Below are positions 44,201 to 56,229 of a DNA stretch of 64,000 bases, piece by piece; position 1 is the first letter of the stretch, and the number at the start of each line of letters is the position of its first letter. Made by a program: the position numbers and the translations under genes. A model generated the notes under the pieces. The model did no database searches. It was not told the origin of the DNA and saw nothing but the letters and a program-made list of their open reading frames with translations. Source of the stretch: Erigeron canadensis (taxonomy: Eukaryota > Streptophyta > Magnoliopsida > Asterales > Asteraceae); NCBI RefSeq assembly GCF_010389155.1, contig NC_057769.1, positions 23,312,735 through 23,376,734 on the forward strand, read 5' to 3'.

Positions 44201-46692
44201 CTAAGGTTCATAATCCGAATCTGAATCCGAATCTGACTCTGACTCTGAAGATGTATGAGTTAACCCTGACTGTTCTTTCATTTGATCCCTAAGTGATCCT
44301 GGATCATAATAATCATCATAATCCATAATCTCTGCTCTAGCTCTCATATGAGCTTGTGGATCATATCCCAATCTCTTTTCTAGTCTATGCATAATTAAAG
44401 GGTGCAAATCTGACTCTGTAGAGGCATTGGTAGTAGAATCAGTCTTAGTTGACTCACTATCCTGAGTAGATTTTCCTTTGCTAAGATTTTCTTTTTCTAT
44501 ATGATTATGAGGATCATTCACTATCTCCCTTTCTATTCTATCAGAATTAGAATCGGAGTTACCTGAATTGGAATCTTCCCCATCATCATTGTTATCTGGA
44601 TCATCAGGATCTGCATCTCTAGCGGTCATCACAGCTTTGCCTTTATCTTGAGTCCTAGAAATACTAGCACCAGCTGTACCAGCAATCTCTGACTCTCTTT
44701 GTCTTGATGACTCCCCCTGAATGTTTGCAGTCTCTGTATCCATAGCATCACTAGTAGTATCTTGACCTTGACTTCTATTCTCTGGCTCACCAACATCTGG
44801 TTGTGCTTGATTAGGACCTTGAGCTGGATCTTGATCTTCATGATCATCATCTCTTGACTTACTTGCTAGCTCATCATCCTTACAACCACTCTTATCTCCC
44901 CCTTGAGCCAAGAATTGGTCAAGTCTAGAACCAAGAGAATGAACAAGAGCTGTCATCATGTCCATCTCTTCCTGATGCTTAGCAGCTTGGAGCTTTAGTT
45001 GACTCTCCAAAGTTGTGACCCTCATCTCCAACATCTTCTTCTCTGAAAACAAACGACTCAGCTGCACCTGAACTAGAGCAACTGGACGTGACTTAGAAGC
45101 AATATCAGATGTAAAAGCCTGAGGTGGCATTGTAGCTTCAAACGAAGGCATACGAGCACTGAAAGTTCTTGTGGGAGGCATCTGTGGTCTTTGCAGAGGA
45201 GCCAACAGACGTCCCATAACTGTAGAAACAGGAACTGTAGCCTGAATAGGAGCACACAAAGGAGAGCAACAAGTGTCGGCTCTGGCTCTTGACGAACTGT
45301 AGACTCCGGAGCAGTAGGAATCGTAACAGTTGTAGCCTCAGTAACAACTTGTGCACGAGAACCAATTCCTCTTATTATAAACTTTGGTCTCGACCTTCTC
45401 TCCCCAATAACAACATCAGAAGCAGAAGCAGTAGACATCGAAACAGGAACCTCAGAGACAGAAGCTCTTAAAGCAGCAACCAATGGAGTATCACCAACAT
45501 TAGGTGCATGAGACCTCTCCATGGCTTCATTATAAGCAGCATATTCTCTATCAACTTCAGCTTGAGATCTTGCTTGTCTTCTCCTTCGCTTCGGCAATCT
45601 TTCTTCCTCTTCTTCATCTTCTGAATCCTCAACAACATTAACAGGGACTGCAGAAGGACCAACATCAACATCAACTGGAGCAGAGGTAGAAGCAGAAACT
45701 CCAGTAGTTAGTGGTACAAGATTTAAGGGATCATCAACATCCTGCATAAGAGCGTCCCTATCTGGATCATTCTCTAGATCTCTAGCATACAGAGGAACAT
45801 CATTTAGTCCCTCAAACTGATCAGCTCGCTCTTCTTGAGGATCTTTTTGAGCCTGATCATCATCAGCAGCAGCAGCAACAGGCGCTTCATCTTCCCAACC
45901 TTGTCGAGGAGCAACATAGTCAGGATTTATGAGGTGTCCAAACAATGGTGGATTGGCAACATTATCAGGAACACCATGACCTGCAAAGCGCTTCATACTC
46001 TCAACAAACACCTTATGAGTCAGACGACCCAAATTGAAAGTAGGACCATCAAACGGTAAATCTGCTATTCTGCGCCGAATGATTATCATTACAAATCTTG
46101 GAAATAAGAATAATTTCTTATCGTTTCCAAATGCTCTCAACTGCTTTACAAAATTGTCATATATGTATTGGGAAAAGCTGTAGGGCTTGTTCAGCACAAG
46201 AGCAACCACCTGAGAAGTAGTAAAAATGTTCAACTGATCATGACCTGCACTCCGATAACTAAGAGACCTCAATAAGTAGTAGGCAAGCAATCTCCATTTG
46301 CCTAGAAGACGATTCTTGCGATAAGGATGAGTAATATCACCAACATATCCCATACGCCTGAGAGCACCGTCACAAAAGCTTTCTTCAAACTCAACAGGAC
46401 CTTGCTCCATATCATCAGTTCCTAAGTCCAAAATAGTCTGTAAGTCTCCAGCAGTAAACTGAATGCGAATCATAGTGTGATCACCAACTTGCACCAATCT
46501 GGCTGAGTTCCAGAATTCAGTAATAAGACTTATGACCAGCGGAGGATTCTCGGTCAAAGCAAAACGAATACGAGAGCGTGCTAAGTACTGAAGGACACCA
46601 TGAAACTCTGGTGTGCATCCCGACTGCGTAATGCTGAGGTCAATTGCAGCATTATGTTCCTTGACGAACACGCGAGCACCTTGTCCTGCCAT
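44201..46692 (-). pseudogene. Accessory ORF 1 of the SIRE-like element: NLS, coiled coil, acidic tail
   Basis: The frame starts at ATG 46692 and runs about 478 codons to a one-base shift near 45258, then continues to 44201: about 830 residues. Residues 1-260 look globular (including NSARLVQVGDHTMIRIQFTA, GKWRLLAYYLLRSL, FVKQLRAFGNDKKLFLFPRF). After an acidic low-complexity part comes LPKRRRRQAR (about 367-375), a nuclear-localisation-like cluster. Past the shift are a heptad-like coiled coil (QLSRLFSEKKMLEMRVTTLE onward) and a Ser/Asp/Glu-rich tail ending DSDSDYEP. No signal peptide or membrane helix is visible. The position after pol is that of the env-like ORF of Sireviruses, but the features suggest a nuclear or nucleic-acid-associated protein. 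Role unknown. Confidence 0.75.
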
Positions 46693-47530
46693 ACCTGCAT
46701 AAAATTAAACAAAAACGACAAGAAAACGAAAGTTAGAATAAATGAAAAACAAAAGTTAGGGTTTTGACATTCTGCTTCGTGATGACGTCGTCACGGGGAG
46801 GATCTCCTTCGTCGTGACGTCAGCAAGAACCCCAGAGCACGAAAGACAATACATCTCCATATGATGTTAAAATTAATCTAAAACATCATCGTAGACTTGT
46901 TTATGGTTCGTGTATGCCCAGAAAAACTAAAAATCGAAACAAATTCAAGTTAGATGAACACGAAGTGGATGTTCTTCGTGTTCTTCATCTGCTTCGTGTA
47001 AATAGTAAACGAGCCATAGATTCTTCGATTAATCTTGATTTTAACCATGTTAATGTGAACTTTTAATAGATTTAAAGTGTATAAACATCAGTTAATCTAG
47101 TTTTATGTCCAATTTCAGTCCAAATCATCAAAAATCAAAGATTCAATCCTTAGTTCGTTCGTGGTACTGTTCACGCGAAGAACAAGTCAATCATTGAGCA
47201 TTATAACGACTTGTAATCATCAAATTTCATAGTCAAAACATCAATAAGCTATCCTAGATCATGAAGTTACCAACAAATCTGGATAAGAAACACGAAAAAT
47301 AGATGAAATCGATCGAAAAGGGAACAGATGAATAGTGTGCACGAGGAAGACAAAGTTCGTGTGGTTATTTAGGGTTAATTTTTGATTAATGGTAATTAAT
47401 GAATATTAATAACCCATATATATATTCGAATCCACATGGGCCGGGCCGAACACGCAGTTCGTGGGCTTCGTGATGACGTTGGCGCGAGGCAAGCTGACGT
47501 CAGCACGAGGTGATTTCGAATTTTTAGATT
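46693..47530 (-). promoter_or_regulatory. Candidate internal promoter and leader of accessory ORF 1
   Basis: On the minus strand TGACGTCA (47495-47502) and a variant TGACGTT (47474-47480) lie 50 to 80 bp upstream of TATATATA (47416-47425). This is the same order as in the LTR, and CGAAGCCCAC also occurs in both. Transcription from here would start near 47385 and give a leader of about 690 bases with more TGACGTCA-like sites (46785-46825). Sirevirus accessory genes are often thought to need a subgenomic RNA; an own promoter would provide one. This is inference from sequence layout. Confidence 0.45.
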
Positions 47531-49140
47531 TTAAACCACATAAGCTTCATCCCTTAGCCAAATTTCGCGAATTTTCCAGAAATTTAAACAAGGAAAAATT
47601 CCAGAAATTCCAGAAACATAAACCTGTAGATACTCGTTACTAAAAACCTGTATCTACTCGAATATGCAATCAAAAATCATCCAGACTAACTTGTCATCAC
47701 AATAATGTATCAAATAAATCCTACATTATTATCTTGACACAAAATCGATCATTTCTTCATTGATGTTTAACTCAACAATGCAAAGCATTTTAATGTATAA
47801 TGCATTACAAAATATCATATCAACAACCTATCACATTATATCTTACGTTGTGATCTTGATAAAACAAAAATAACCTATCACTCTAAGTCTTAGGCTATAA
47901 TCTTCATGATTTAATACATTCCGCACTTTCATAGTCTAATCGGTCCAAATGAAATTTGATAGTTAAAAACCTGCACACTTAACAAATTTCATCAATGCAT
48001 CAACATCAATAAAATAACATAAATATGCAAAACAACCAAAAACTTAACCTAATAATCTAAGGCAAGTCCAATCTTTGTCAAGCATACTTATCAACCAAAA
48101 ACAACTGAAATTTCAAAAATTTACTTGAAACATATTCAAAAACATTTTGACTTTTCAATTTTTTCAAAATCATTTCATTTCTAAACTTAAACAACTTATG
48201 TCTATATTAGAAAACCATCTTTTAAACATTTATACCATAAGCAATAAGACTTATATAATTCACTAAGAATTATAACTTTTCATGCTTTATCAAATCTCTC
48301 GTACAATAAGAACTAGTTTGACACACAAACTGACACTTAGAATAAAAAGAAAAATGAAAACACTACAAAATAAAATAAAAACTAAATTACTTTATTTATT
48401 TACAAGAAATTCTAAGTTTCTGTAGATTAGATCAGATTAGCATTTACATAAGTCTGCAAGTGAGAAATAATTCTCTTATTATTAGTTATGAACAGTGACC
48501 CAACCACGGTTACCGGTATATTTGTCCTCTTAAACACTCGGTACTTCCAATTTCCTTTGAGTTATGACATTTTCGACATACCCTGGCCAAGGACAGTCAC
48601 CATATAACCCGAGTAGCCTAATATGCCACTAAATAGTTTGCAAACTTATGTGACTCACATTCAGATATACTTCCGTAATCGATACAAGCACTAAGATAAC
48701 AAATATTCAATATATATTCAAAAACATCCTTAAACAAATCATGAGACACTTTTTAGATAACAGAATTTAATTACTTTGTGATTTAACTTATTTGCTTTTG
48801 CATTTCATTATTTATAAGGAACCCGTGATAAATTAAGTTTCCCACAAGAACATTGTATAAATTACGTTCAGATTAAGGAAACCTTGCTACTTTGTGTCTA
48901 CCAATATATCCCAAATTGTAATCACTGAACTAAGCAGTTATATTACGATTAAGCAGACTTAAAAGCTAAGTATCCTCACTTCTAATCATCTGACAGCATT
49001 AACTTAAATCTCTCCATATTTTTGTCATTTTCTCATTTTTCACATTTTTATGGTTTTTATGATACTAAGAACTCTTTTTGTATTTTTATGACTCTAGATA
49101 TCTACAGACACAAACTTACAAAATTAGTTCTTTGAGAGAT
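47531..49140 (-). other. Noncoding region between pol and accessory ORF 1
   Basis: About 1.6 kb, AT-rich, without ORFs of interest on either strand. AAATTCCAGAAATTCCAGAA near 47593 is a small tandem repeat. It might hold an intron or regulatory RNA, but nothing definite was seen. Confidence 0.5.
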
Positions 49141-50625
49141 TTAATATGAATCAACATTCTTCATCCCATTGAGAAGAATTAACTTCTCAAATCGAGTCTT
49201 ATCAAATGCTTTGGTATACAAATCAGCTAAATTATCATCGGTTATAACCTTTTCCAAATGAATTAACTTCTTTTGGGCACAATCACGCAAGAAATGATGT
49301 CTAATATCAATGTGCTTGGTGACCTTATGCATGACAGGGTTATTTGTAATGTCTATAGCTGACTTATTGTCTAATCTAATAGGAGTATCAAGAAAATCCA
49401 TACCGTAGTCACGAAGTTGTTGCTGAATCCACAATACCTGGGAACAACAGCTACCAGCAGCCATATACTCTGCCTCACATGAAGACTCAGCAACACATGT
49501 CTGCTTCTTGCATTGCCACGATACTAATCTTCCTCCTAACAACTGACAACCTCCAGTCGTAGACTTTCTGTCATTGTTACAACCGCCAAAGTCCGAATCA
49601 GTAAATGCAACAAAATCAAACGTTCCTCCCATTGGATACCATAGACCAAGCCCTTGGTTTCCCTTAAGATAACGTAGGATACGTTTTGCTGCAATCAAAT
49701 GTGACTCTTTCGGACTAGCTTGAAATCTAGCACAAAGACAAACAGCGAACATGATATCTGGAAGCGAAGCAGTCAGATTCATCAATGAACCAATAATAGC
49801 ACGATAATAAGTTGCATCCACAAGTTCATCTTTCGGATCAAGAACCCCTAAACCATGATTTTGCTGAATAGGAGTACCATATGTCTTGGACTCTAACATT
49901 TGAAACCTCTCCAAGATGTCATCGACATACTTAGACTGGTGAATAAAGAATCCATCTTTCCTTTGATCTACTTGTAGTCCGAGGAAAAATTGTAATTCCC
50001 CCGTAGCACTCATTTCAAATACATTTTTCATGCTCATTTCAAACTCTTTGCACATCTTTATATTAGATGAACCAAAAATGATATCATCCACGTAAACTTG
50101 TACAATTAGATAATCTCGCTTCTTCCATTTGATAAACAATGTGCTGTCTATCGATCATCTTGTAAATCCATTTGTCAACAAATGTGTCGACAACTTTTCA
50201 TACCACACTCTGGGTGCTTGATGCAATCCATAAAGAGCCTTATCCAATTGATATGCTCTTCTTGGATAATTCGGATCTTCAAACCCCGGTGGTTGGTGAA
50301 CATACACTTCTTCTTTAATTTCACCGTATAAGAAGGCACTCTTAACGTCTAACTTATACACCTTTATACCTTTGAAACTTGCATAGGCTAAAAATAACCT
50401 TATAGCTTCAATCCTAGCAACTGGTGCAAAAGTTTTGTTATAGTCATATCCTTCTCGTTGTGCAAACCCCTGAACAACCAAACGTGCTTTATTTCTAGTA
50501 ACGATCCCTTTATCATCTCGTTTACATTTATATACCCAACGAGCTCCAATCGGTTCTTTACCTCTAGGCACATCTACTAACTCCCAAACTCCAACTTTTT
50601 CAAATTGAGCTAATTCTTCTTGCAT
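49141..50625 (-). pseudogene. SIRE-like reverse transcriptase and RNase H
   Basis: One phase from 50625 to 49141 with a single TGA near 50153-50155 (just after LLTNGFTR). RT blocks: [84 protein letters not shown], and the catalytic YVDD in [13 protein letters not shown]. RNase H includes FTDSDFGG, KSTTGGCQLLGGRLVSWQCK, ESSCEAEYMAA and KHIDIRHHFLRD. Apart from the stop the domains look complete, ending NVDSY at the end of pol. Confidence 0.92.
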
Positions 50626-50835
50626 AGCTTCAACCCAACATGGATCTTGAAGTGCTGCCTTAACATTCTTAGGTTCTACTTATGAAATGAAACCAGAATA
50701 TAAACACTCAGTTATCAATCCAGTGTCTTTCACTTCACAAAACAAACTAGTCAGATCCTTATTCAACTGATTTCTAGTTCGAACAGGTTTTGTAGCATTT
50801 CCGAGAATATTCTCAACTTGATGATCCTTATTAAT

Positions 50836-51393
50836 TCAATATTGAGGAACTGAATCAACATTCAGATTTTCTCCTAAATTTGTTCTAATCTGAAACTCAG
50901 GAGAGCTAAAATCATCTTCCGATTCTTTAGAAATAAGATCATCATCAGGCAGTGTAACCTTCGATGGAGTAGGTAGTGTAGTGTTTGCGGGTTCATTATT
51001 GTCTGAATCTAGTATCTTATCCTTGTCCTTACCACTTTCATCAACATCAGTAGTAGACTGAACGTTGGTTGGAGTAGTATCGACATTCCGAGTAGGCGGA
51101 GATATAGGAGTATTATCCTTGTAATTTCTTAAAATAATTACATCGTCAATTATCTCAGGATTTGAATAAGAATCAGGACCATCTAGTGAACTAAACACAC
51201 TATCGTAATCGAAGTTTTTGCCACTTCCAGAATGAATAGCGGGCTTATGACTGACAATTTTGACATTCGTTCCCAAATCAACTTTACCGGTCTGTTTGTT
51301 GTAAACCCGTCGAATTGATGTTCCCGGTTTATAACCCATGAGAAATCCCTCTTCAACCTTTGAATCAAACTTTGACTGAGGTAGATACTTCAA
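50836..51393 (-). pseudogene. SIRE-like integrase C-terminal region
   Basis: YLPQSKFDSKVEEGFLMGYK, SIRRVYNKQTGKVDLGTNVK and a Ser/Asp/Thr-rich linker follow the integrase core and precede RT. This is the usual copia post-core segment with its GY motif. The frame is broken on both sides by shifts near 51457 and 50836. Confidence 0.85.
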
Positions 51394-51456
51394 GAAAGTA
51401 CACAGTACACCAAATGGTTCAACATTCTGTAAATTTGGTTTCTTCTTATGTAGAAG

Positions 51457-52584
51457 CTAATAACATGTCTTATTATGACGCTTAACTACAGTAACCCTAT
51501 TTAAAATATGACAAGTTGTATTCACCGCTTCCGCCCAAAACATAGTAGGAAGCCCTGAATCTGCAAGCATAGTTCTGGCTGTCTCGATTAGAGTCCTATT
51601 CTTCCTTTCAGCAACTCCATTCTGTTGTGGTTCATACGGAGAACTGTACTGATGTTGGATTCCCTTTGACAAATAAAAGACATCCATCACATTATTCTTG
51701 AATTCAGTTCCGTTGTCACTCATGATTCTCTTAACACGAACTCCATAAATATTTTCAGTTTCAACAAAGAAATTTATCAAAATCTGCGGAGTTTCATCTT
51801 TCGATTTTAGAAAGAATACCCATGAGAATCTCGAGTAATCATTAGTAACCACCAAACAGTAGTACATCCCACCGATACTTCTTACATTTACTGGACCAAA
51901 TAAATCCATGTGAAGTAACTTGAAAGGATTGGCAATAGAGTTTTCTTGCTTCGGTTTATGTGCAAACTTTTGTTGTTTACCTTTCAGACAAGGTACACAT
52001 TTGTCTTCCATTCCAAACCGCTTCATGGGAACGACTTCAACCAAACCATGTTTGACAATGCCATTCATCTTTCAGAAATTGATATGTCCCATTCTTCTAT
52101 GCCATAGTAAAGATTCAGATTCGTTTGCTTTCGATAACAAGCAAACAGACTCCTTTGGATCATCAACACCTAACACAAGGCCATAGATGTCTCTCTTCCT
52201 AGGAGCTTTTAGCAGGATACAGTCTTCAGGAATAACATATCCCGGTTTTAATATAAGTGCTTCTTTCTCATTAAAATGGACATTGTTACCCTTGTCACAT
52301 ATCTGAGAAACACTTAATAAATTATGTGCTAACTGTTCCACATAAATGACTTTCTCCAGCGTAATCTTCCCATTGACAACATCACCTTGGCCCGAGATGT
52401 TGCCACCCTTGGGACCAGCGAAACTAACATACGAACCATTTACATCTTCATAATTGGACAAAACATTCTTGTCCCCTGTCATGTGCCGAGAGCATCCACT
52501 GTCAACATACCAAAGACTAATAGGCTTCCTTGGTTCTCCCTGCACATTAGACGATAAGATGGTTAGTTTCTGAAGGGAACCCAA
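51457..52584 (-). pseudogene. SIRE-like protease and integrase core
   Basis: One phase with a single TGA at 52072-52074. The aspartic protease site is visible in WYVDSGCSRHMTGD. SLLWHRRMGHI is the pre-integrase His motif and CVPCLKGKQQ the CxxC part of the zinc-binding domain. Catalytic residues of the core lie in LLHMDLFGPV, RIMSDNGTEF and NGVAERKNRTLIE (D, D, E). All key residues are present; the stop and downstream shift inactivate it. Confidence 0.92.
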
Positions 52585-53111
52585 ACCTTTTGAGGTTTAG
52601 GTTTGCCGAATTCATCTTTAATGATCAATTCGGTCCAATATCCATCGCTCTGTAATGGAGCCTTGGATGAAGATGGTGTCACAGACTGTTTCTTAGGTGA
52701 AGTGAAACGAGTCTTAGGAGGTGAATTCCATGGTGAGTGAGCACCAAATCTAGGTTGATTCCCTAATCGATCATAGAATTTAGACGAACTATTAATTCTA
52801 ACAGGAGGAGATCGATTTTGTTGAGCCATCTTCCTAGGTGAATTACTCCTTTGAGGTGTATGAAAACGACTCGGACTTACACTACTAGAGGTAGTATTCT
52901 GTGAAGGTCCTTGTCGTTTTGGAGTCTTAGATCTATTATTATGAGCAACAATATCTGAGTCACTAGATCCTCTAGAAGACATACCCTTTTCAGGACATCT
53001 CCGTTTCCTATTTGGACAGCAACTATAAACATGTCCTACTTCATAACAATAGAAACAAGATTTTTTAGCTCTTGCTTTCTTAGCTTTAATATCAAACTCA
53101 GCTGAAGTCAT
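52563..53111 (-). pseudogene. Gag C-terminal part with zinc knuckle
   Basis: Frame with CFYCYEVGHVYSCC, a CX2CX4HX4C zinc knuckle, then a Ser/Pro/Arg-rich segment and KPQKVWVPF. It joins the protease frame by a one-base shift at about 52575. The knuckle would bind retroelement RNA. Confidence 0.85.
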
Positions 53112-53175
53112 GCCTAAACATTCCTTAAGTTCAATTGTGGCTAACTCCTCTTTTGATAAACCAGTTGACTCATTT

Positions 53176-55827
53176 TTACCCGAAAAAAGATCCTCCAGAA
53201 TTTTTATGACTCATTTTTATGACTTCACTAGATGTAGATTCATCCTTATTCCATACTTTATCAATCTTGTCATGATCGATCTTTTCAAAATCAATTTCAT
53301 TTGATGAAAAAATACCATCACATCCTTTCATTGTAAAACATTTAATGTTCTTATCTACAGGACAAGTTGACTTTACTTGACTAGATCCTTTAGAAGTACT
53401 AGCATCATAAATTCCATTCTTAGGATCCACTGGTTTAACAAATGAACTTTCAAGCTTATGTTTCTTGTTAAGCTCCTTCATTTTATCAATCGAGTTTTTA
53501 GAGCTTTTAGGGGTCTTTGGATCAACATTTTGTTTTTCTAAAACGATTGGATCAATTTCACCACTGTCAATCTTTTCAGTAAGCTGTGTTAGAGACTCTG
53601 TATAATTATCATTGAACGGACCTCTAACCTCATTATAACTCATACCCAAACCACATTTATCTTTTGAATCCCGTGAGTACAGGTTTTTGCATCTGCATTG
53701 ATCGTATTAAATCAGATCCCCTAATTTGATCTAGTCTTGTATTAAGCTTAACTATCTCCAGCTTTGCGTCAACTAATTCTTTCTCATTTTTAGAAAAGTC
53801 TTTAGTTAGTTGAGCATATTGTTCATTTCCCACTTTTTCCATCAGAACTGACTCCTTTAGTTTTTATTTTAATGCAAGAATATCCTTATCAGATGCACGA
53901 ATCTTATCTTGATAAAGACTTTCTTATTTTACCAAACCAGAAATTTTGGCAAACAAGGAGTCGTTTTCCTTTTTAAACATGTTGTTCTGACTAGTTAAGT
54001 TAATAACTGACTTATTCAAAATAAACACCTCAAGTTTTAAATCCGACACCATTTTACACACGTCAGTTATAGAAGATAAAGAACAAGATACCTTCTGATC
54101 TGCAGCCTTGCAATCTGCCATATATGCAACAAAGTCTTCAGTTGTCATACCTTCAGGTATCACGAAGTTCTTCATCTGTTCTTCAATGCTCTTCATGGAA
54201 ATGTCATCAATAGGATTTGATGACTCTTCCTTTTCTTCAGATGCTTTTACTGTTGTCACTTGTTTACTCTCAGATCTTATTGTCTCAGCAACATTACACA
54301 TATTCTTCTGTACTATCTCAGATGCACTTTCTTCACTTGAGTACACAGCATAATCAATCGTTGCAGCTACCTCATCATATAATTCTACCATGTAGGCATG
54401 ATTCGAGGTATCATCAGATTGTGTATCCCATTGATAAGTACCATCTGGATTCTGAACAACAACAGCCTTTGACTCCGAAAATGGTGACGAAACTGGCTGT
54501 TTTGGAGTAGCAGGATATGTAATCATTGCTTGCGTCGTATGATTACTCGGAGTAATACCGCCTTGATTGTAATTTTGACGACCAGCAACGGTATTATCAA
54601 TCCTCTTAGGTCATTGACACTCTCTTGCAAAATGACCAAATCCATCGCAGTTATAAAATTTCACCTTGGATCTGTCAAAGCCTTTAGTGCCATTACATAT
54701 AGGTCTCCCAGTTCTCTAAGTGAATCTTCTGACCTTAATAGTAAGCATAGCAAGCTGCCATTGTAGATCCATTTCTTCCAAATCATCAGGATCTTTTTGA
54801 TTGTAATCCTCATCAATTACTGCAGGATCAGTAATCTTTCCTCCAATAAATGCTTCATGAGCATTACAAAAGGCTGAGTAAACACTCATTCTTCCTTCTA
54901 CAGAACTCATACTCATTGGCATAGAATGAAAAGATTGTACATTGCTCTTTACATTTGAATGTGTATTGTCATAAGCAACGTATCCAGCAATACCTTCAGC
55001 ATCTACTATTGGTGTAGCTTCTGCACCACTTAGAAATGCATTGTTTCCTGAGCTGGAACTTGCTAAATGAATAGACTTAGCATGATATAAGGATGGATCT
55101 TGTGTAAAATCCAAGTGAGTATCTTTAATCCTTCTCTTCATGTCTCTGTTCTTCAGCTTGGAGACTACCTTTTCAAAATCCCATGTACTGTATTCCTGAT
55201 CATCTTGAAGTTGATGAACATAATCAGTCCATGTCTTAGGTAGTGAATCCAAAAACTTATCAACTAGCTCAGTTTGAGGATAAACAACTTCAAAGTATGA
55301 CAACTCAGTGGTCAAATGACTGAATCGAATAATAATCTCGTCAAGAGATTCCCCTTTCAGTCCATTAAAGGCTTCATACTGGCGCTTCAGAAGCTTGATA
55401 CGATTCTTCTTCAAAGTTACATCGCCCTCACAATATCTTTCAAGAGCATCCCATAAATACTTTGAAGTAGTGTACTTTTTAAACAAATGTACACTATCTT
55501 GAGGCAAGGCCATAGTAAGAGTGGATAATGCCTTTCCCTCAACAGCGTATCTTTTACGTTCTTCAATAGGCATATCAGCATAAGTATACCTATCGATCAC
55601 TCCGTTCTTCTCATATGAAGGCCAATCAAAACCTTGAGTTATCACTAGCCACATTTCCATGTCAGTGAGACGAATGTAGTCTTCAAAACGTCTCTTCCAC
55701 ATCCAATAATTTTACATACGGAAAAGCTTTGAGGTGTATTACCCCGACCAACCTCATGATCGTGCATGATCATCTGGCTGATAAGTAGGGCATTGGGTGA
55801 GTTTGCGGCAGCTGGTATGGTAGTCAT
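53176..55827 (-). pseudogene. SIRE-like Gag, broken into several frames
   Basis: The likely start is ATG 55827 (MTTIPAAANSPNALLISQ), with a shift near 55710. The Gag core runs from 55702 (RRFEDYIRLTDMEMWLVITQ; SKYLWDALERYCEG; NRIKLLKRQYEAFNGLKGES) to a TAG at 54716-54718. In the same phase a first zinc knuckle has lost its first Cys (FYNCDGFGHFAREC near 54640) and is followed by TGA. Further in-phase stops lie at 53924, near 53864 and at 53657, then a shift leads to 53649-53176. The central part is acidic and coiled-coil-like. At least seven lesions mean it cannot make particles. Confidence 0.85.
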
Positions 55828-55859
55828 TTCGAATCTTTTGGTGACAAATTAAACGGAAT

Positions 55860-56110
55860 AACAACGTAGATCGTGTGGCACGAAGTCACACGAGGAGTAC
55901 GTGACACGAAGAACACGAAGTCACGCGAGAAGCACGTGACATGAAGAACACGAAGTCACGCGAGAAGCACGTGACACGAAGACACACGAGGTCATGCTCC
56001 TGAGCACGAAGATCAGTTCGTGCAGACGTGGCGCGAAGTTGAGACGAAGTCAGGTTAGTGCTGACGTAGACACTAAGCAATGATCACCTCATGCTGACGT
56101 AAGCACGAGG
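55860..56110 (-). repeat. 35-bp tandem repeats in the leader, with G-boxes
   Basis: Between primer site and gag a 35-bp unit (containing CACGAAGTCACGCGAGAAG and CACGTGAC) occurs about two and a half times, with looser CACGA/CGTG repeats up to 56110. CACGTG (G-box) lies at 55933-55938 and 55968-55973. Such a GC-rich block is unusual in this AT-rich element. It may be a transcriptional enhancer, a packaging structure, or both. Confidence 0.75.
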
Positions 56111-56215
56111 TCGCGCGAAGTTACACACGAACTAAAGGAAAAACACGAATTTCGAACGAATTTGCAATCAATAGCAAATCAAACGATCTTAAACCTTCTG
56201 GTAATCAACCTTAGG

Positions 56216-56227
56216 GCTCTGATACCA
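56216..56227 (-). other. Primer binding site of the SIRE-like element
   Basis: Minus strand TGGTATCAGAGC, two bases after the 5' LTR end (56230). It is complementary to the 3' end of initiator tRNA-Met. Confidence 0.92.
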
Positions 56228-56229
56228 CT

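Noticed and set aside
45289..45674. Short ORFs on both strands within accessory ORF 1 (Ser/Arg-rich and Leu-rich)
   Set aside because: Frame shadows of the long accessory ORF; low complexity.
44201..46692. Retroviral-type envelope gene
   Set aside because: Position fits, but no signal peptide, cleavage site, fusion segment or membrane helix is visible.
54108..54510. Plus-strand ORFs of 81 and 97 codons inside gag
   Set aside because: Antisense shadows of the minus-strand gag sequence.
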